This document shows, one piece after another, positions 1 to 8,272 of a stretch of 64,000 nucleotides of DNA. Where the stretch lies: positions 1-64,000 of IMG/VR virus record IMGVR_UViG_3300008113_000015. One strand, 5' to 3'. The position numbers were made by a program, and so were the translations under genes. The stretch comes from a virus. Within the stretch, counting starts at the first letter, position 1; each line of letters begins with the position of its first letter. Below the pieces are notes generated by a model that worked only from the letters and a program-made list of their open reading frames with translations, had not been told where the DNA came from and searched no databases.

Positions 1-354
1 CTGGATCTCCCAGGGTTGGTCCAGATACGGTACCTTGCGTCCGTAGTATTTGCCTTTCCACAGCTTGCCACGTGGTGTCAACTGCAGGGTGCCCTTGGCA
101 AACTGTGCTACATGAGTAAGCTCATGCGCAAGGGTAGCACCCAACACGGCTATGTCCTTGACAGGTCGGAGCACAACCAAGTAGGTGTCCATACCTTTAA
201 GTGGCACAGTGGTGCCTAGATCTTCAAGGTCGGGATCTATTATAACATGCAGGAGCTTCTTGCTTTTGGTCAGTTTTAACTGTTCCAACATAGAAGGAAG
301 CAGACTCTCAACAAAACGTTTGGTTTTGGTACTGCCTTCGACATGAAATTCCAT
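1..354 (-). CDS. SprT-like zinc metallopeptidase, C-terminally cut by window edge
   Basis: The reading frame starts at ATG 354 behind a good AAGGAG ribosome site (about 361-368) and runs off the window start, giving 118 residues. It contains HELTHVAQ, the HExxH zinc-protease signature, preceded by hydrophobic residues as in SprT/WLM-like small metallopeptidases. The C-terminal part is missing here, so other zinc ligands cannot be seen. A consensus sigma70 promoter lies just upstream (384-412). Phage SprT-like proteins are usually of unknown role. The family call rests on one motif. Confidence 0.6.
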   Translation of the reverse strand, partial: MEFHVEGSTKTKRFVESLLPSMLEQLKLTKSKKLLHVIIDPDLEDLGTTVPLKGMDTYLVVLRPVKDIAVLGATLAHELTHVAQFAKGTLQLTPRGKLWKGKYYGRKVPYLDQPWEIQ

Positions 355-383
355 GCATTACTCCTTGTTTTTAATGTATTCTA

Positions 384-412
384 ATTATAGCAAAAGGCGA
401 ATTATTGGTCAA
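384..412 (-). promoter_or_regulatory. sigma70-type promoter for the SprT-like gene
   Basis: On the minus strand: TTGACC, a 17 bp spacer, then TATAAT preceded by TGC (extended -10). Member of the repeated promoter family in this window. Confidence 0.8.
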
Positions 413-476
413 CCACAGGATATAGGAATATATTAGTAGAAACCACTAGTGGTAAATACTGAGAAGGAAAACAAAC

Positions 477-647
477 ATGACCGCAACCATAGCACGACTA
501 CTGGAACGCCTGGCTGAAATGTTCCCCAAGCAAGATTATCAATCACGTTTGGACCGCTACCTGAACAGCAAAAATGTTCAAAGCACGGCCGAGTTAGAGC
601 ACTGGGCACGCCAGTACGATCACAACCAACGCGGGTGGTCAATATGA
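477..647 (+). CDS. small DUF3563-like protein
   Basis: A 56-residue plus-strand gene with the ribosome site GAGAAGGAAA ten bases before ATG. The sequence (ARLLERLAEMF, DRYLNSKNVQSTAELEHWAR) resembles the short DUF3563 proteins of proteobacteria and phages, which are amphipathic helices of unknown role. It is translationally coupled to the next gene by an ATGA overlap. A TAAATA box about 20 bases upstream could be a late promoter. Family assignment is tentative; coding status is well supported by the coupling. Confidence 0.6.
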   Translation: MTATIARLLERLAEMFPKQDYQSRLDRYLNSKNVQSTAELEHWARQYDHNQRGWSI

Positions 648-736
648 AAAAAGCACTGCAAACAATTGTGGATTTTTTTATTGAGTACGGCGAATACCGA
701 GCCAAGACTTACCACAAGTACAAGTCTTGGTATTGA
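644..736 (+). CDS. 30-residue basic peptide
   Basis: Starts in the ATGA overlap with the preceding gene and encodes a 30-residue peptide rich in Lys and Tyr (KTYHKYKSWY at the end). Too short to assign. The overlap and shared orientation are the support; the alternative is a chance ORF. Confidence 0.45.
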   Translation: MKKALQTIVDFFIEYGEYRAKTYHKYKSWY

Positions 737-747
737 CTAAAATCTGG

Positions 748-996
748 TCAACTTGGACGTAATAACCAGCCTTGGCCAGAAATTCGATGATACCAGCAAT
801 AAAAAGGTTCATCGATGATCAATTTGTAGTTTTTGCATAGATGCCAATATTTTGGCAAAATTTCCATGCCATCAATAAACACTGTGTCTGTGCTGGAAAA
901 CTGCAAGACATCATGTAGCCCTGCACGACTCAAGACTCCGTTGCATTCTATATCCAAGTGGTAGTCAGTACCCAGCAGATCGAAAAAGTTGTTCAT
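748..996 (-). CDS. conserved-type small protein after radical SAM gene
   Basis: 82 residues, starting inside the last 32 bases of the upstream radical SAM gene in another frame. It has no recognised domain. It is rich in aromatic residues near the C terminus (EPFYCWYHRISGQGWLL). No strong ribosome site is seen, so translation is probably coupled to the upstream gene. The close pairing suggests a partner of the radical SAM enzyme, which is inference only. It could alternatively be the frameshifted tail of that enzyme, but the enzyme already has a plausible C terminus. Confidence 0.55.
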   Translation of the reverse strand: MNNFFDLLGTDYHLDIECNGVLSRAGLHDVLQFSSTDTVFIDGMEILPKYWHLCKNYKLIIDEPFYCWYHRISGQGWLLRPS

Positions 997-2239
997 ACTC
1001 TGGTAGATAGTCTAAGATGCTGTTTTTGCGATTGCCTTCGAGCTGTTTTAAAAACTGCACCAAGTCTGGCAAGCGATGACTTTCGTCTGGTTTGTTTTTC
1101 AAGTAGTTTACATAACTCTGTAAATCTTGTACGACCTGTTGCTGGGCAACGTTAGGGTTTCGTATGTTTATTATGGTTTCAGAATCAACAGTATGTTGGT
1201 CAACCCAGTGCTGTAGCTCATCAATAATATGCTGTCTATATTCAATTGGCAACACCGCAGGTCTCAAACATTCTGGCTGATTTAAAAAATTACAACTTTC
1301 CACAGTGATGTTGTGATTCCAGGCATATTCATAAATTTCCAACATGTGTCCAACTGTGAGTGCAGTGGGGGTAATTCTAAATTGGGTAAGCCATTCATGT
1401 TCTTTAGCCACAGCAAGCCAACGATTCATGGTCTCAAACACTGTAGACAAGCTCACAGGGTAACGAACGTAATCATTAACGTGTTTGAAACTTTCTACGC
1501 TCATTCCAAGATTTACGCCCTGGAACTGTTTCAGCAAATCAACAACATCGTCGCGCCAGACACCAAGGTTGGTTGTAAATCCAACAGTGGCGGTGCGATG
1601 CAAGCCGGCGTGAATCAACGCTTCAAGAATAATCTTAAACGCAGGAGTGATCAGTGTTTCGCCGCCAATGAAATGTAGATACTGTATGTGCGGACTAGAA
1701 ACAAGGGCGTCAACTAGTCGTTGCACCAATACAGGATCGTCGGTCCAATTGGCAGGTACATTATCGCTGACTATTCCAATCTTTTTAAATTCAGCAGCCA
1801 GACGAGAACTCGAATGAGGGCTACAAAACACACAGGCGCCGTTGCAATAATTGCCAAGGTCTATTTGCCAGTCCTGGGGCATTTGTGTGGTTGTAGCACC
1901 TTTGGCAAATTCCTTGGACCAAGGGCTAGATACCAGTGTTTTTTCAAACTGTTCGATACGAACACCTATTTTCAGCAACTGTTTTTGTCGGCCGCTGACT
2001 TTGTTGTGTTGCTCCATCTGTGTGCAGTCAGCACAGCCCACTGGCAATTCACCATTGAGAAACTGTTGCCTGACCGCAGACATTTGATGCTGAAAGAACT
2101 CTGCCGGTGTTGCAGTGCGTATACTGCCAGCAGAATTTCTTTGATCTTTGGTAGCCCAACGACAGTACTCATAGTGGCCAGCATTGTTGATTCTCATATG
2201 CAGCCAAGGGCTAGAACAGAAGTTGGACTTTAAATTCAT
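965..2239 (-). CDS. radical SAM protein 1 (twitch/SPASM-like)
   Basis: 424 residues. The [4Fe-4S]/SAM motif CNGACVFC (C132, C136, C139) identifies a radical SAM enzyme. Further cysteines at C8, C26, C69 and C72 form an N-terminal cysteine cluster like that seen in twitch-domain radical SAM proteins of marine phages, and IGGETLI lies downstream as expected for the SAM-binding barrel. Substrate is unknown; relatives modify peptides or small molecules. The start overlaps the clpP stop by one base (TGATG), so the two are in one operon. It is one of four such enzymes here. Confidence 0.85.
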   Translation of the reverse strand: MNLKSNFCSSPWLHMRINNAGHYEYCRWATKDQRNSAGSIRTATPAEFFQHQMSAVRQQFLNGELPVGCADCTQMEQHNKVSGRQKQLLKIGVRIEQFEKTLVSSPWSKEFAKGATTTQMPQDWQIDLGNYCNGACVFCSPHSSSRLAAEFKKIGIVSDNVPANWTDDPVLVQRLVDALVSSPHIQYLHFIGGETLITPAFKIILEALIHAGLHRTATVGFTTNLGVWRDDVVDLLKQFQGVNLGMSVESFKHVNDYVRYPVSLSTVFETMNRWLAVAKEHEWLTQFRITPTALTVGHMLEIYEYAWNHNITVESCNFLNQPECLRPAVLPIEYRQHIIDELQHWVDQHTVDSETIINIRNPNVAQQQVVQDLQSYVNYLKNKPDESHRLPDLVQFLKQLEGNRKNSILDYLPEYEQLFRSAGY

Positions 2240-2862
2240 CAGGTTCGGTTTTCTACAATCTTATCAGCAAGACCCATATTTACTGCTTCTTGTGCTGACA
2301 GGAAAGTATCGAACTTCATGAGCTGGTAAAACTCGTCGTAGGTCTTGCCTGCGGTGTTGTGTTTGACATACAACTCAGTGAGTCGACGATTTACCCGCTG
2401 ACTTTCTTCAAACGCACGTTTTGAGTCTTCAAATTGCAGTTCTTGCACATGCACTGAACCACGAGTGCCCGGGGTACCAGAACTAACACGATGAATCATA
2501 GTGCGGCTTTCAGGCAGTACAAATCGTTTGCCCGCGGCACCTGCTTGTGCTAAAAATGAACCCATAGAGCAAGCTTGACCAATCACAATGGTATGCACAT
2601 CAGGACGAATAAACTGCATGGTATCGTAGATGGCCAGGCCGGCTGACACTGACCCACCGGGCGAGTTGATGTAAAAACTGATGTCTTTGTCAGGGTCTTC
2701 GGCTTCTAAAAACAGCAACTGGGCCACAATCAAACTGGCAGTATGCTCGTTTACATCTGTGTCCAACATCACCACGCGGTCTCGTAGCAAGCGACTGTAG
2801 ATGTCGTAGCTACGCTCGCCTTTTGAGGTTTGTTCAACAACCATGGGGATCAAACTGGGCAT
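2239..2862 (-). CDS. clpP: ClpP serine protease
   Basis: 207 residues, full length against bacterial ClpP. All catalytic residues are visible: Ser99 in GQACSMG, His124 in MIHRV, Asp185 in KFDTFLSA. The N terminus [20 protein letters not shown] matches the ClpX-docking N-terminal region of bacterial ClpP. I chose ATG 2862 because of its AGGAG site; the frame stays open further upstream but into the divergent gene. Forms the proteolytic chamber for ClpX, encoded at 18269-19456. Driven by a TTGTGT-17-TATACT promoter at 2896-2924. Confidence 0.95.
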   Translation of the reverse strand: MPSLIPMVVEQTSKGERSYDIYSRLLRDRVVMLDTDVNEHTASLIVAQLLFLEAEDPDKDISFYINSPGGSVSAGLAIYDTMQFIRPDVHTIVIGQACSMGSFLAQAGAAGKRFVLPESRTMIHRVSSGTPGTRGSVHVQELQFEDSKRAFEESQRVNRRLTELYVKHNTAGKTYDEFYQLMKFDTFLSAQEAVNMGLADKIVENRT

Positions 2863-2895
2863 AAATTCTCCTATGTTAAGTAATGCGTTAGGATA

Positions 2896-2924
2896 AGTAT
2901 AACATATTCTTCCGGAAAACACAA
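2896..2924 (-). promoter_or_regulatory. sigma70-type promoter for clpP
   Basis: Minus strand TTGTGT, 17 bp, TATACT, about 33 bases before the clpP start. Its -35 box reaches the first base of the divergent plus-strand gene at 2924. Confidence 0.55.
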
Positions 2925-4468
2925 TGAGAGACCTGCTCAATATACTCGACTCAGTACTCAATGAGGTAACAATTTCCAAGGCCAAATATGGTCCTGGCAC
3001 CCAGTTCTCGCTCAGTGGTGGCGCGGCTGGGCAAAAAATGCTGGCCATGATGCAACAGCAGGAATTTGACCCTACTCCTCCCTTAACCATGCAAGATGTC
3101 AACAGCATGAGCAACGAAGAAATTCTTGGTTTGCCCACGGTCACTGTGGGTTCAGGTCCTGATGGTTATGTGTTTTCCAACAACGCTGGTCAAATGCTGT
3201 TGGTAACCGGCAGTGCCAGTGCTATTGGTCCCATGTTCAATGCCTACAGTGGTGCAGGTGCTCAGTCCGACGACGCCGAAGGTAAGATTGCTAACCGTGG
3301 AGAAACTTCTGAAGGTATTTTAGGAGCTGCCATGTTTGCCAAGTTCACCAAACGTGAACCCAATGAAGAAATTGGCACAGTAACACCGCAAGATATTAAC
3401 ACAGTGCTTGACAATCTCAAACAAACCGGCGAAGATCAATACGAAGTCGAAGTACAAGATTTTGATAATAAACATGCTGACTCAGTGACCTTTGTGTTGA
3501 GACTGAAGTCAGGACCTTATGCAGATTTGATGGATCCCGCCAAACGCGGACTGTTGGCCAACGAGTTTTCCAGTGCCGCAGGCTACGTCAACAGTGCCGA
3601 TGCCGAACGCTACAGTCGTTACTTTTATATCAACGGCAAAGCAGATCAGATTGTGATCATGGCCGACGGAGTCACTGGTGAAAAAACACAAAAGACTGAT
3701 GTCTGGGTCTACGTCACAGATGAAAATGGGCAGCCGCGCAAACTACGACTCAACACCAGTTTGAAAGTTGGGGGTATTGGACAGTTTGGTCAGGTAGGTG
3801 GAGACAGCGAAGAAACACAACAGACCTTGTGGAACTACTTTGGTATTGATGTTGATCCGGCCTTGAAGAATTTTGGAACCAAGGTCAAAAAAGATCCACG
3901 ACAAGCTTTCAAAAATGTGTACCAATATGCAGCCAAACAAATTGACGATCAACTGCAAGGTGCTGATGCTGACCAAGAAGCTGCTGTGATCAACAACATT
4001 GCACAGGGTATCACACACTTTGCTACCTTGGGCGATCCTCGAGTCGAACTGGTAGACTTCAACAAAGGTGGATTCAAAATTCTAAGGTTCAACAATCTGG
4101 TGCAAAAATTGCAAACTGTTAATCTAGCAGCCAGTTATGTAGACGACAAAAAATGGCCTGAGGTTTCAATTCACGAACGTGGCAATCCCAAAAACAAACT
4201 GCTTACCGTGCGCATGAAAATTGAAAACAAGCCCACTAAGAAAAACCCTGATGCACTGTACATCCGCAACTATATTGAAAAAGAATCTTTGTTGGAAAAG
4301 CTCACTGAATATCGCAGAGCTAGTTGGGACGAAGCCGGTGGTGTAAGTACAGATGATTTAGATCAACAGTTGAAAAAACCACGACTGCGTGGTCCTGGCG
4401 CCAAAGCAGCACAACGATCAGTGGAACCCAAGACTGACGTTGAGACTTTGGGGAGGAAAAAACGATGA
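2924..4468 (+). CDS. putative internal/virion protein, 514 residues
   Basis: Not recognised as a known enzyme. It starts [16 protein letters not shown], which resembles the capsid-targeting N termini of T4 internal proteins, with a possible prohead-protease site after the L-x-E (LNE). The rest is hydrophilic with Gly/Ser-rich stretches; the C terminus is basic ([21 protein letters not shown]), which could bind packaged DNA. It is coupled by ATGA to the acetyltransferase gene downstream, which has a similar N terminus. Role in the head is inferred from the N terminus only. Confidence 0.6.
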   Translation: MRDLLNILDSVLNEVTISKAKYGPGTQFSLSGGAAGQKMLAMMQQQEFDPTPPLTMQDVNSMSNEEILGLPTVTVGSGPDGYVFSNNAGQMLLVTGSASAIGPMFNAYSGAGAQSDDAEGKIANRGETSEGILGAAMFAKFTKREPNEEIGTVTPQDINTVLDNLKQTGEDQYEVEVQDFDNKHADSVTFVLRLKSGPYADLMDPAKRGLLANEFSSAAGYVNSADAERYSRYFYINGKADQIVIMADGVTGEKTQKTDVWVYVTDENGQPRKLRLNTSLKVGGIGQFGQVGGDSEETQQTLWNYFGIDVDPALKNFGTKVKKDPRQAFKNVYQYAAKQIDDQLQGADADQEAAVINNIAQGITHFATLGDPRVELVDFNKGGFKILRFNNLVQKLQTVNLAASYVDDKKWPEVSIHERGNPKNKLLTVRMKIENKPTKKNPDALYIRNYIEKESLLEKLTEYRRASWDEAGGVSTDDLDQQLKKPRLRGPGAKAAQRSVEPKTDVETLGRKKR

Positions 4469-5313
4469 GAGCACAAGAATTTGCAACTGAAGCACAAGAA
4501 CTAGATGAGATAGTACGCCTGGGTGCTGCTGGGTTCAGTGGTGGTAAAGGATATCTCAACTCCTATGGCAGAGAAAAGTCAGTGCGTGAACTTCCTGGTG
4601 GCAGTGGACTATTGTATAGCGTGACCAAAGACAGTGGTGATTTCATAATCAAAATGTGGGATCCTGTCAACAAAGGTGAATTTCAACCAGCACCTATAGG
4701 TCCTCGTCCGTCATATTATACTAGACGTGAATGGCAAAGCAGAATTGAATACCTGCAACAACGAGATGTTCGACGCAAGGCAGAGTTTGATCGAGCTCCT
4801 GGTAACCTGATTGGACAACTTACAGTTGATAGCGTGGGTCGCAGTTTCCCCATGCCTGGTGCTGTGCAAGTAGGAACAATCACTGTGGATGAAGACTATC
4901 GCGGTGGCGGTATTGCCAAAGCATTGTATGGCATAGTACTGACCATAATGAAACGTCCCTTACTGGCGGGCACCAGTCAAACGCCCGGCGGTCGTAAAAA
5001 CTGGCTGAGCCTGAGTCAGATCCCTGGCGTGCAAATGAAAGGATATTTCAGCATAGATGACGATGAACTAGATACTGATCCAAGAATTAACAACCCAAGA
5101 AGTTCTAAACGAGCGGATCAGAACATTGATACCATCATGGGCAAGCTGGGCGGAGAATATATAGGACAAGGCTATGATGGACATTATTTTGCCTTTGATG
5201 TCAAACCAAACACCTCCAAGCAAGAACTTGAATCATACATAAACACAAATCTAAGCCGAGTCTACGGCGGTGGTTATGGTTCGGGTGGCCTATACGCTGT
5301 TTGGACTGGCTGA
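4465..5313 (+). CDS. GNAT-family acetyltransferase with capsid-targeting-like N terminus
   Basis: 282 residues. The acetyl-CoA-binding motif A is clear: VQVGTITVDEDYRGGGIAKA, where RGGGIA fits the R/Q-x-x-G-x-G/A pattern. The N terminus [15 protein letters not shown] resembles the T4 internal-protein targeting peptide (MKTYQEFIAEA) with a likely cut after FATE. The C terminus is Gly/Tyr-rich. The protein could be a packaged, injected acetyltransferase acting on host proteins; that is inference. Coupled by ATGA to the upstream gene; convergent with the ClpP-like gene three bases away. Confidence 0.7.
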   Translation: MRAQEFATEAQELDEIVRLGAAGFSGGKGYLNSYGREKSVRELPGGSGLLYSVTKDSGDFIIKMWDPVNKGEFQPAPIGPRPSYYTRREWQSRIEYLQQRDVRRKAEFDRAPGNLIGQLTVDSVGRSFPMPGAVQVGTITVDEDYRGGGIAKALYGIVLTIMKRPLLAGTSQTPGGRKNWLSLSQIPGVQMKGYFSIDDDELDTDPRINNPRSSKRADQNIDTIMGKLGGEYIGQGYDGHYFAFDVKPNTSKQELESYINTNLSRVYGGGYGSGGLYAVWTG

Positions 5314-5315
5314 GC

Positions 5316-5888
5316 CTAGCGAGACAACTGGCTGATGTGGTCACAGATACCTAGTTTGAGTGCTTCTTCGGCACTCAAGTAAACATCATGTGGGGGCAAT
5401 AGGTACTGTTTGATTTCGTCTTCACTCAGTCCGGTACAACTCACATAGTGATTGACCATGCGTGTTTGTGTGAGTCCAAACTCTTTCATTGTGGCCAACA
5501 GTTCATGATGTTTACCATCACTGCCCCAGGCATACTGATGACTCATGATTGACGTGTTGGGAGTAAGTGTTCTGCGCCCTGCACTTCCTGCCAAAAAGAT
5601 CAGCAATCCTGCTGATGCAATCTGTCCCAGACCCACTGTTTTGATAGCTATGTTGGAACTGCGCATCACATCAATCAAGGCAAATGCGGCACTCATGTCT
5701 CCACCTTCGCTACAGATCATCAACAGTAGTTCTTTTTTCTTTTTCTTGGTCACAAAGTTTTCGTACAAAATCCATTCTACTATGGGCGCGATACTGTCTT
5801 GTGTGACTTCGTCCATGAACACATACATGCCGTTGTCATGCAGTGCTTCACTGTGGTTGGTTTCTGGTACGTTGGTGTCTTGAGCCAT
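5316..5888 (-). CDS. second ClpP-like serine protease
   Basis: 190 residues, divergent from the ClpP at 2239-2862. The Ser/His/Asp triad is kept: Ser92 in GQIASAG, His117 in MSHQY, Asp168 in PHDVYLSAEEAL; ICSEGGDM replaces the usual NSPGG loop. The N terminus lacks the ClpX-docking sequence of true ClpP, so it may form mixed rings or work apart from ClpX. No ribosome site is seen before ATG 5888. A late-type CATAAATA box (5926-5933) lies upstream with a terminator hairpin between. Confidence 0.85.
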   Translation of the reverse strand: MAQDTNVPETNHSEALHDNGMYVFMDEVTQDSIAPIVEWILYENFVTKKKKKELLLMICSEGGDMSAAFALIDVMRSSNIAIKTVGLGQIASAGLLIFLAGSAGRRTLTPNTSIMSHQYAWGSDGKHHELLATMKEFGLTQTRMVNHYVSCTGLSEDEIKQYLLPPHDVYLSAEEALKLGICDHISQLSR

Positions 5889-5895
5889 GTTTTAT

Positions 5896-5923
5896 AAAAG
5901 AAAAAAGCAGCCCGGAGGCTGCT
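5896..5923 (-). terminator. Rho-independent terminator after lipoprotein gene
   Basis: Minus strand AGCAGCC / GGCTGCT stem (7 bp, 4-base loop) followed by TTTTTTCTTTT. It lies between the lipoprotein stop and the ClpP-like start. Confidence 0.75.
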
Positions 5924-5925
5924 TC

Positions 5926-5933
5926 TATTTATG
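5926..5933 (-). promoter_or_regulatory. candidate late promoter box CATAAATA
   Basis: T4-late-like octamer 38 bases upstream of the ClpP-like gene. Transcription from it would start at or inside the terminator stem, so its use is uncertain. Confidence 0.35.
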
Positions 5934-5939
5934 GGCAGT

Positions 5940-6515
5940 TTATTCAGTGCGTTTGCCTTGTGTGTCAAGTTCTTTGAAAGCCGCATCTGACTGTCGCTGT
6001 ACTTGATTTTGTGCACGAATTTGATCACGGCGTTGTTGTATTTGATTGGCAGTGCCTGTGGGCAAAGCAACCAACACATAACTACGGAATCTAGCGCCTT
6101 CGGCCAATCGTTTTACTTCTACAATTTCAGCACCTGTTATGTCCACGGTACGACACATTGATCGAATTGCAACCGAGCTATTTTCCACACTTTGTTCGCC
6201 TACGTCAGCACGGAATAGCTTGGAGTTTTTGTCTACTTCTCCACCAGCGGCCATGCAAATTTTACCAAAAGCTACTGTTTTAGCCTTTTCGTCAGCCATG
6301 GACAAATCTGCACTGACCGCACTACCGTTGGCATAAACAGCGGCGTTGGATTTGGGCAATTCAGTCATCCACTTAGGTGCCTTGTCGATAGCTCGTTCAG
6401 CATATTGCTCACGCTTCTGCGTTTCTTCGTAGGCCCTGCGTTCATACGTTTCTTTGGGAGCGGAACTGCAAGCAGAGAGAGCAGCCACAGCAATAAGTGT
6501 AATAAAATGTTTCAT
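5940..6515 (-). CDS. LPP20-like outer-membrane lipoprotein
   Basis: 191 residues. A short signal peptide ends in the lipobox LSAC (Cys16). The central part (PKWMTELP, ANGSAVSADLSMADEKAKT) resembles LPP20-family lipoproteins; the C terminus is Gln/Arg-rich. Expected to be exported by the host Sec/Lol route and anchored in the envelope. Follows a second tiny lipoprotein and a periplasmic protein in the same direction. Possible roles are superinfection exclusion or envelope remodelling, which is inference. Confidence 0.7.
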   Translation of the reverse strand: MKHFITLIAVAALSACSSAPKETYERRAYEETQKREQYAERAIDKAPKWMTELPKSNAAVYANGSAVSADLSMADEKAKTVAFGKICMAAGGEVDKNSKLFRADVGEQSVENSSVAIRSMCRTVDITGAEIVEVKRLAEGARFRSYVLVALPTGTANQIQQRRDQIRAQNQVQRQSDAAFKELDTQGKRTE

Positions 6516-6525
6516 AGATTTGTCC

Positions 6526-6648
6526 TTAACGTGATTTAACCCAATCGCCAGCTTTTTTCAAGTCATCGCCGGCACCACCTACCAAACCGCCTACAGTACC
6601 ACATGCAGACAGCACAAACGCAACAGCCAAGATTGCGATATGTTTCAT
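6526..6648 (-). CDS. entericidin-like small lipoprotein
   Basis: 40 residues from ATG 6648, behind a GGAG ribosome site. The lipobox LSAC puts the acylated cysteine at position 16, and the mature part (GTVGGLVGGAGDDLKKAGDW) looks like entericidin A/B-type membrane lipoproteins of proteobacteria. Bacterial entericidins form a toxin/antidote pair linked to lysis; here only one is seen. It may have been captured from a host. Confidence 0.65.
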   Translation of the reverse strand: MKHIAILAVAFVLSACGTVGGLVGGAGDDLKKAGDWVKSR

Positions 6649-6675
6649 AAAAACTCCAAAGTTATAAAGATACTG

Positions 6676-7263
6676 TTATTGTACACGAGGAGACTGTTTG
6701 ATGTCAACCACTAACCAGCGATTGTCAGTGGTTTGGCAAATTATCCCGCCGATGCGACCAGAAGGGTGTTTGAATTCCAAACAGGTACTACCAGGATACT
6801 GTTGGTGACTGAATGGTCGTCGACCATGATTGTACAACGGAAATTCGTGCAGTTGTCCAGCATACCCCACAGCATACACTGTGTTTATTCTTGGGGTTCC
6901 CACTTCTGGGGAGTCATTGCAGTTCAGGGTTTTACGACTGGCCACTTGGATACTGCCAATTTGTTCGTGTATGGCGTCTTTGGCTCGCTGTGTGGCCATG
7001 GTACAAGCTTCCGAAGCTGGCCTGCCATCTGCCCAGGCAAAACGACCAGTGCCTACGAATTCCACATCATTGTGTTCGGCCTGTACCGTAGACACACATT
7101 CTCGCCAGCCGTATGCCTGTGTCCATACTGAGCTGTCTAAAATTTTGATCTTGTTTAACACACTCACTCCTTGTGTTACGGTGCGCGAGCTCATTGAGCA
7201 CACGTCAGGCTGACCTGAGGCCAACGCCGGCACCATGGTTAAAAGAACTAGTAATTTTTTCAT
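6676..7263 (-). CDS. secreted periplasmic protein of unknown function
   Basis: 195 residues with a classic signal peptide (MKKLLVLLTMVPALASG). The mature part has about six cysteines, which would form disulfides in the periplasm. No family recognised. It heads a three-gene set of exported proteins with the two lipoproteins downstream. Its ATG overlaps the stop of a 16-codon upstream ORF. Confidence 0.6.
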   Translation of the reverse strand: MKKLLVLLTMVPALASGQPDVCSMSSRTVTQGVSVLNKIKILDSSVWTQAYGWRECVSTVQAEHNDVEFVGTGRFAWADGRPASEACTMATQRAKDAIHEQIGSIQVASRKTLNCNDSPEVGTPRINTVYAVGYAGQLHEFPLYNHGRRPFSHQQYPGSTCLEFKHPSGRIGGIICQTTDNRWLVVDIKQSPRVQ

Positions 7264-7310
7264 TTGAATTCACAAACCTGTTTGGCAAGTTCTTTAATTC
7301 GTTCGTTCAT
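7260..7310 (-). CDS. 16-residue ORF resembling the start of a phage small-protein family
   Basis: Encodes MNERIKELAKQVCEFK, then stops in a TGA that overlaps the next ATG. The N-terminal pattern matches that of short phage proteins beginning MNER-I-x-ELA and of the intact relative at 7441-7629. It may be a degraded copy or a translational-coupling peptide. Confidence 0.3.
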   Translation of the reverse strand: MNERIKELAKQVCEFK

Positions 7311-7441
7311 AGAAGTCTTTTCCAAGTTTAGCATCTACCATTCTATGACCATGCACATCCGCCCAGAACTGCTAACGCCACATAGGCAGCATGAGCCATG
7401 GCCGTGTGCAGTGTTTCAATTGGGTTTGTTGCTTGTGACAT
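7294..7441 (-). pseudogene. frameshifted small phage gene
   Basis: The ATG at 7441 forms TAATG with the upstream stop, so translation should be coupled. The first frame gives MSQATNPIETLHTAMAHAAY and then stops after 32 codons; skipping one base near 7360-7373 continues as WADVHGHRMVDAKLGKDFYE and ends at TAA 7294, making a sensible 48-residue protein. Either a real one-base insertion, a sequencing error, or recoding. Confidence 0.5.
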
Positions 7442-7629
7442 TATTCTTCAACTCCGAAATGTTTTAGGATATCAAAAGCATTGTCATCGTCTGCAACAAG
7501 GTCAGCACATTCACGAACAATCAACTCGGCATATTTTTCCAAAGCGGCTTCCCATGGGACTCGCTTGGCACCAAGTCCGTATACATCAAGACCGCTTTGT
7601 CGTTCAAATTCTCGAAGTAGTTTGTTCAT
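7441..7629 (-). CDS. conserved small phage protein
   Basis: 62 residues. The pattern (YGLGAKRVPWEAALEKYAEL, IVRECADLV, ending HFGVEE) is that of a widespread small phage protein family of unknown function. It is coupled by ATGA to the gene upstream and by TAATG to the frameshifted ORF downstream. Confidence 0.7.
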   Translation of the reverse strand: MNKLLREFERQSGLDVYGLGAKRVPWEAALEKYAELIVRECADLVADDDNAFDILKHFGVEE

Positions 7630-7775
7630 TGTATTTCTCGGTTAGGATGTTTTGGATTACGACGGTATTCGGTCTTGGGACGTTCCACACGACCGCGGAA
7701 AGGCAAGTCCTGATCAAACAGAGCACGGTGTCGACGCTCCTTGGGTATTTGTAATCGAAATTGTATAGGTTTCAT
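7626..7775 (-). CDS. small basic protein
   Basis: 49 residues from ATG 7775, very Arg/Lys-rich (MKPIQFRLQIPKERRHR at the start). No family recognised. Overlaps both neighbours by ATGA, so it is part of the small-gene operon led by the promoter at 8273-8301. Confidence 0.6.
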   Translation of the reverse strand: MKPIQFRLQIPKERRHRALFDQDLPFRGRVERPKTEYRRNPKHPNREIQ

Positions 7776-7987
7776 TCTAACTCTCCAGTTACGACATTGA
7801 CTTTGCCATTGTACACAGCACAAACTATTTCCTGGTTGGCAACTTTGAATGCAGTTTCATTGAAACGGTCAATGTATGCCTGTGCTTCTACGGCAGTGTC
7901 AAACTCTTTTTCCAATCTAACTTTGTGCAAATTGGGCCGTCCCAACTCAACAGGGTGAACTTGAACAATATGTTTAAATTTTGCCAT
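7772..7987 (-). CDS. small protein of unknown function
   Basis: 71 residues, charged alpha/beta-looking sequence (EKEFDTAVEAQAYIDRFNET). It has no recognised domain. Coupled by ATGA to the gene downstream; the gene upstream ends about 20 bases away. Confidence 0.65.
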   Translation of the reverse strand: MAKFKHIVQVHPVELGRPNLHKVRLEKEFDTAVEAQAYIDRFNETAFKVANQEIVCAVYNGKVNVVTGELE

Positions 7988-8008
7988 TTCGATGATCCTT
8001 GCAGTTTA

Positions 8009-8245
8009 TTAACCCCAATCTTTTTTGTCGCCATTGGCTTCATTGTCGCGATAACCTGCTGTATAGGCCGCGAGCTCTGATGGGGTCATCTGCTCCATGT
8101 CAATGCGACGACTTCTGTGAGTGTCGCCTGCAAAGTAATGAGGCCAGTAGTCACGACCGTAGTAGCTGTCTGCTACGCCGCGATCGTATGGACTGCCATG
8201 GCGTTGATCATAATGACCAGATTGTGTAGTTGTTTCTGCCAACAT
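8009..8245 (-). CDS. small early protein, promoter-proximal
   Basis: 78 residues from ATG 8245, chosen for its AAGGA site and position just below a consensus promoter (8273-8301). Polar and rich in Tyr, His, Asp and Gly; AAYTAGYRDNEANGDKKDW at the end resembles the tail of other small phage proteins. Function unknown. First gene of the operon running down to 7260. Confidence 0.65.
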   Translation of the reverse strand: MLAETTTQSGHYDQRHGSPYDRGVADSYYGRDYWPHYFAGDTHRSRRIDMEQMTPSELAAYTAGYRDNEANGDKKDWG

Positions 8246-8272
8246 TTTGTGTTCCTTTGTGTCTATGTGAGT

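Noticed and set aside
2239-3144. 301-residue ClpP with N-terminal extension
   Set aside because: The extra 94 codons cover the divergent gene and look non-coding in that frame; ATG 2862 has the AGGAG site and matches ClpP.
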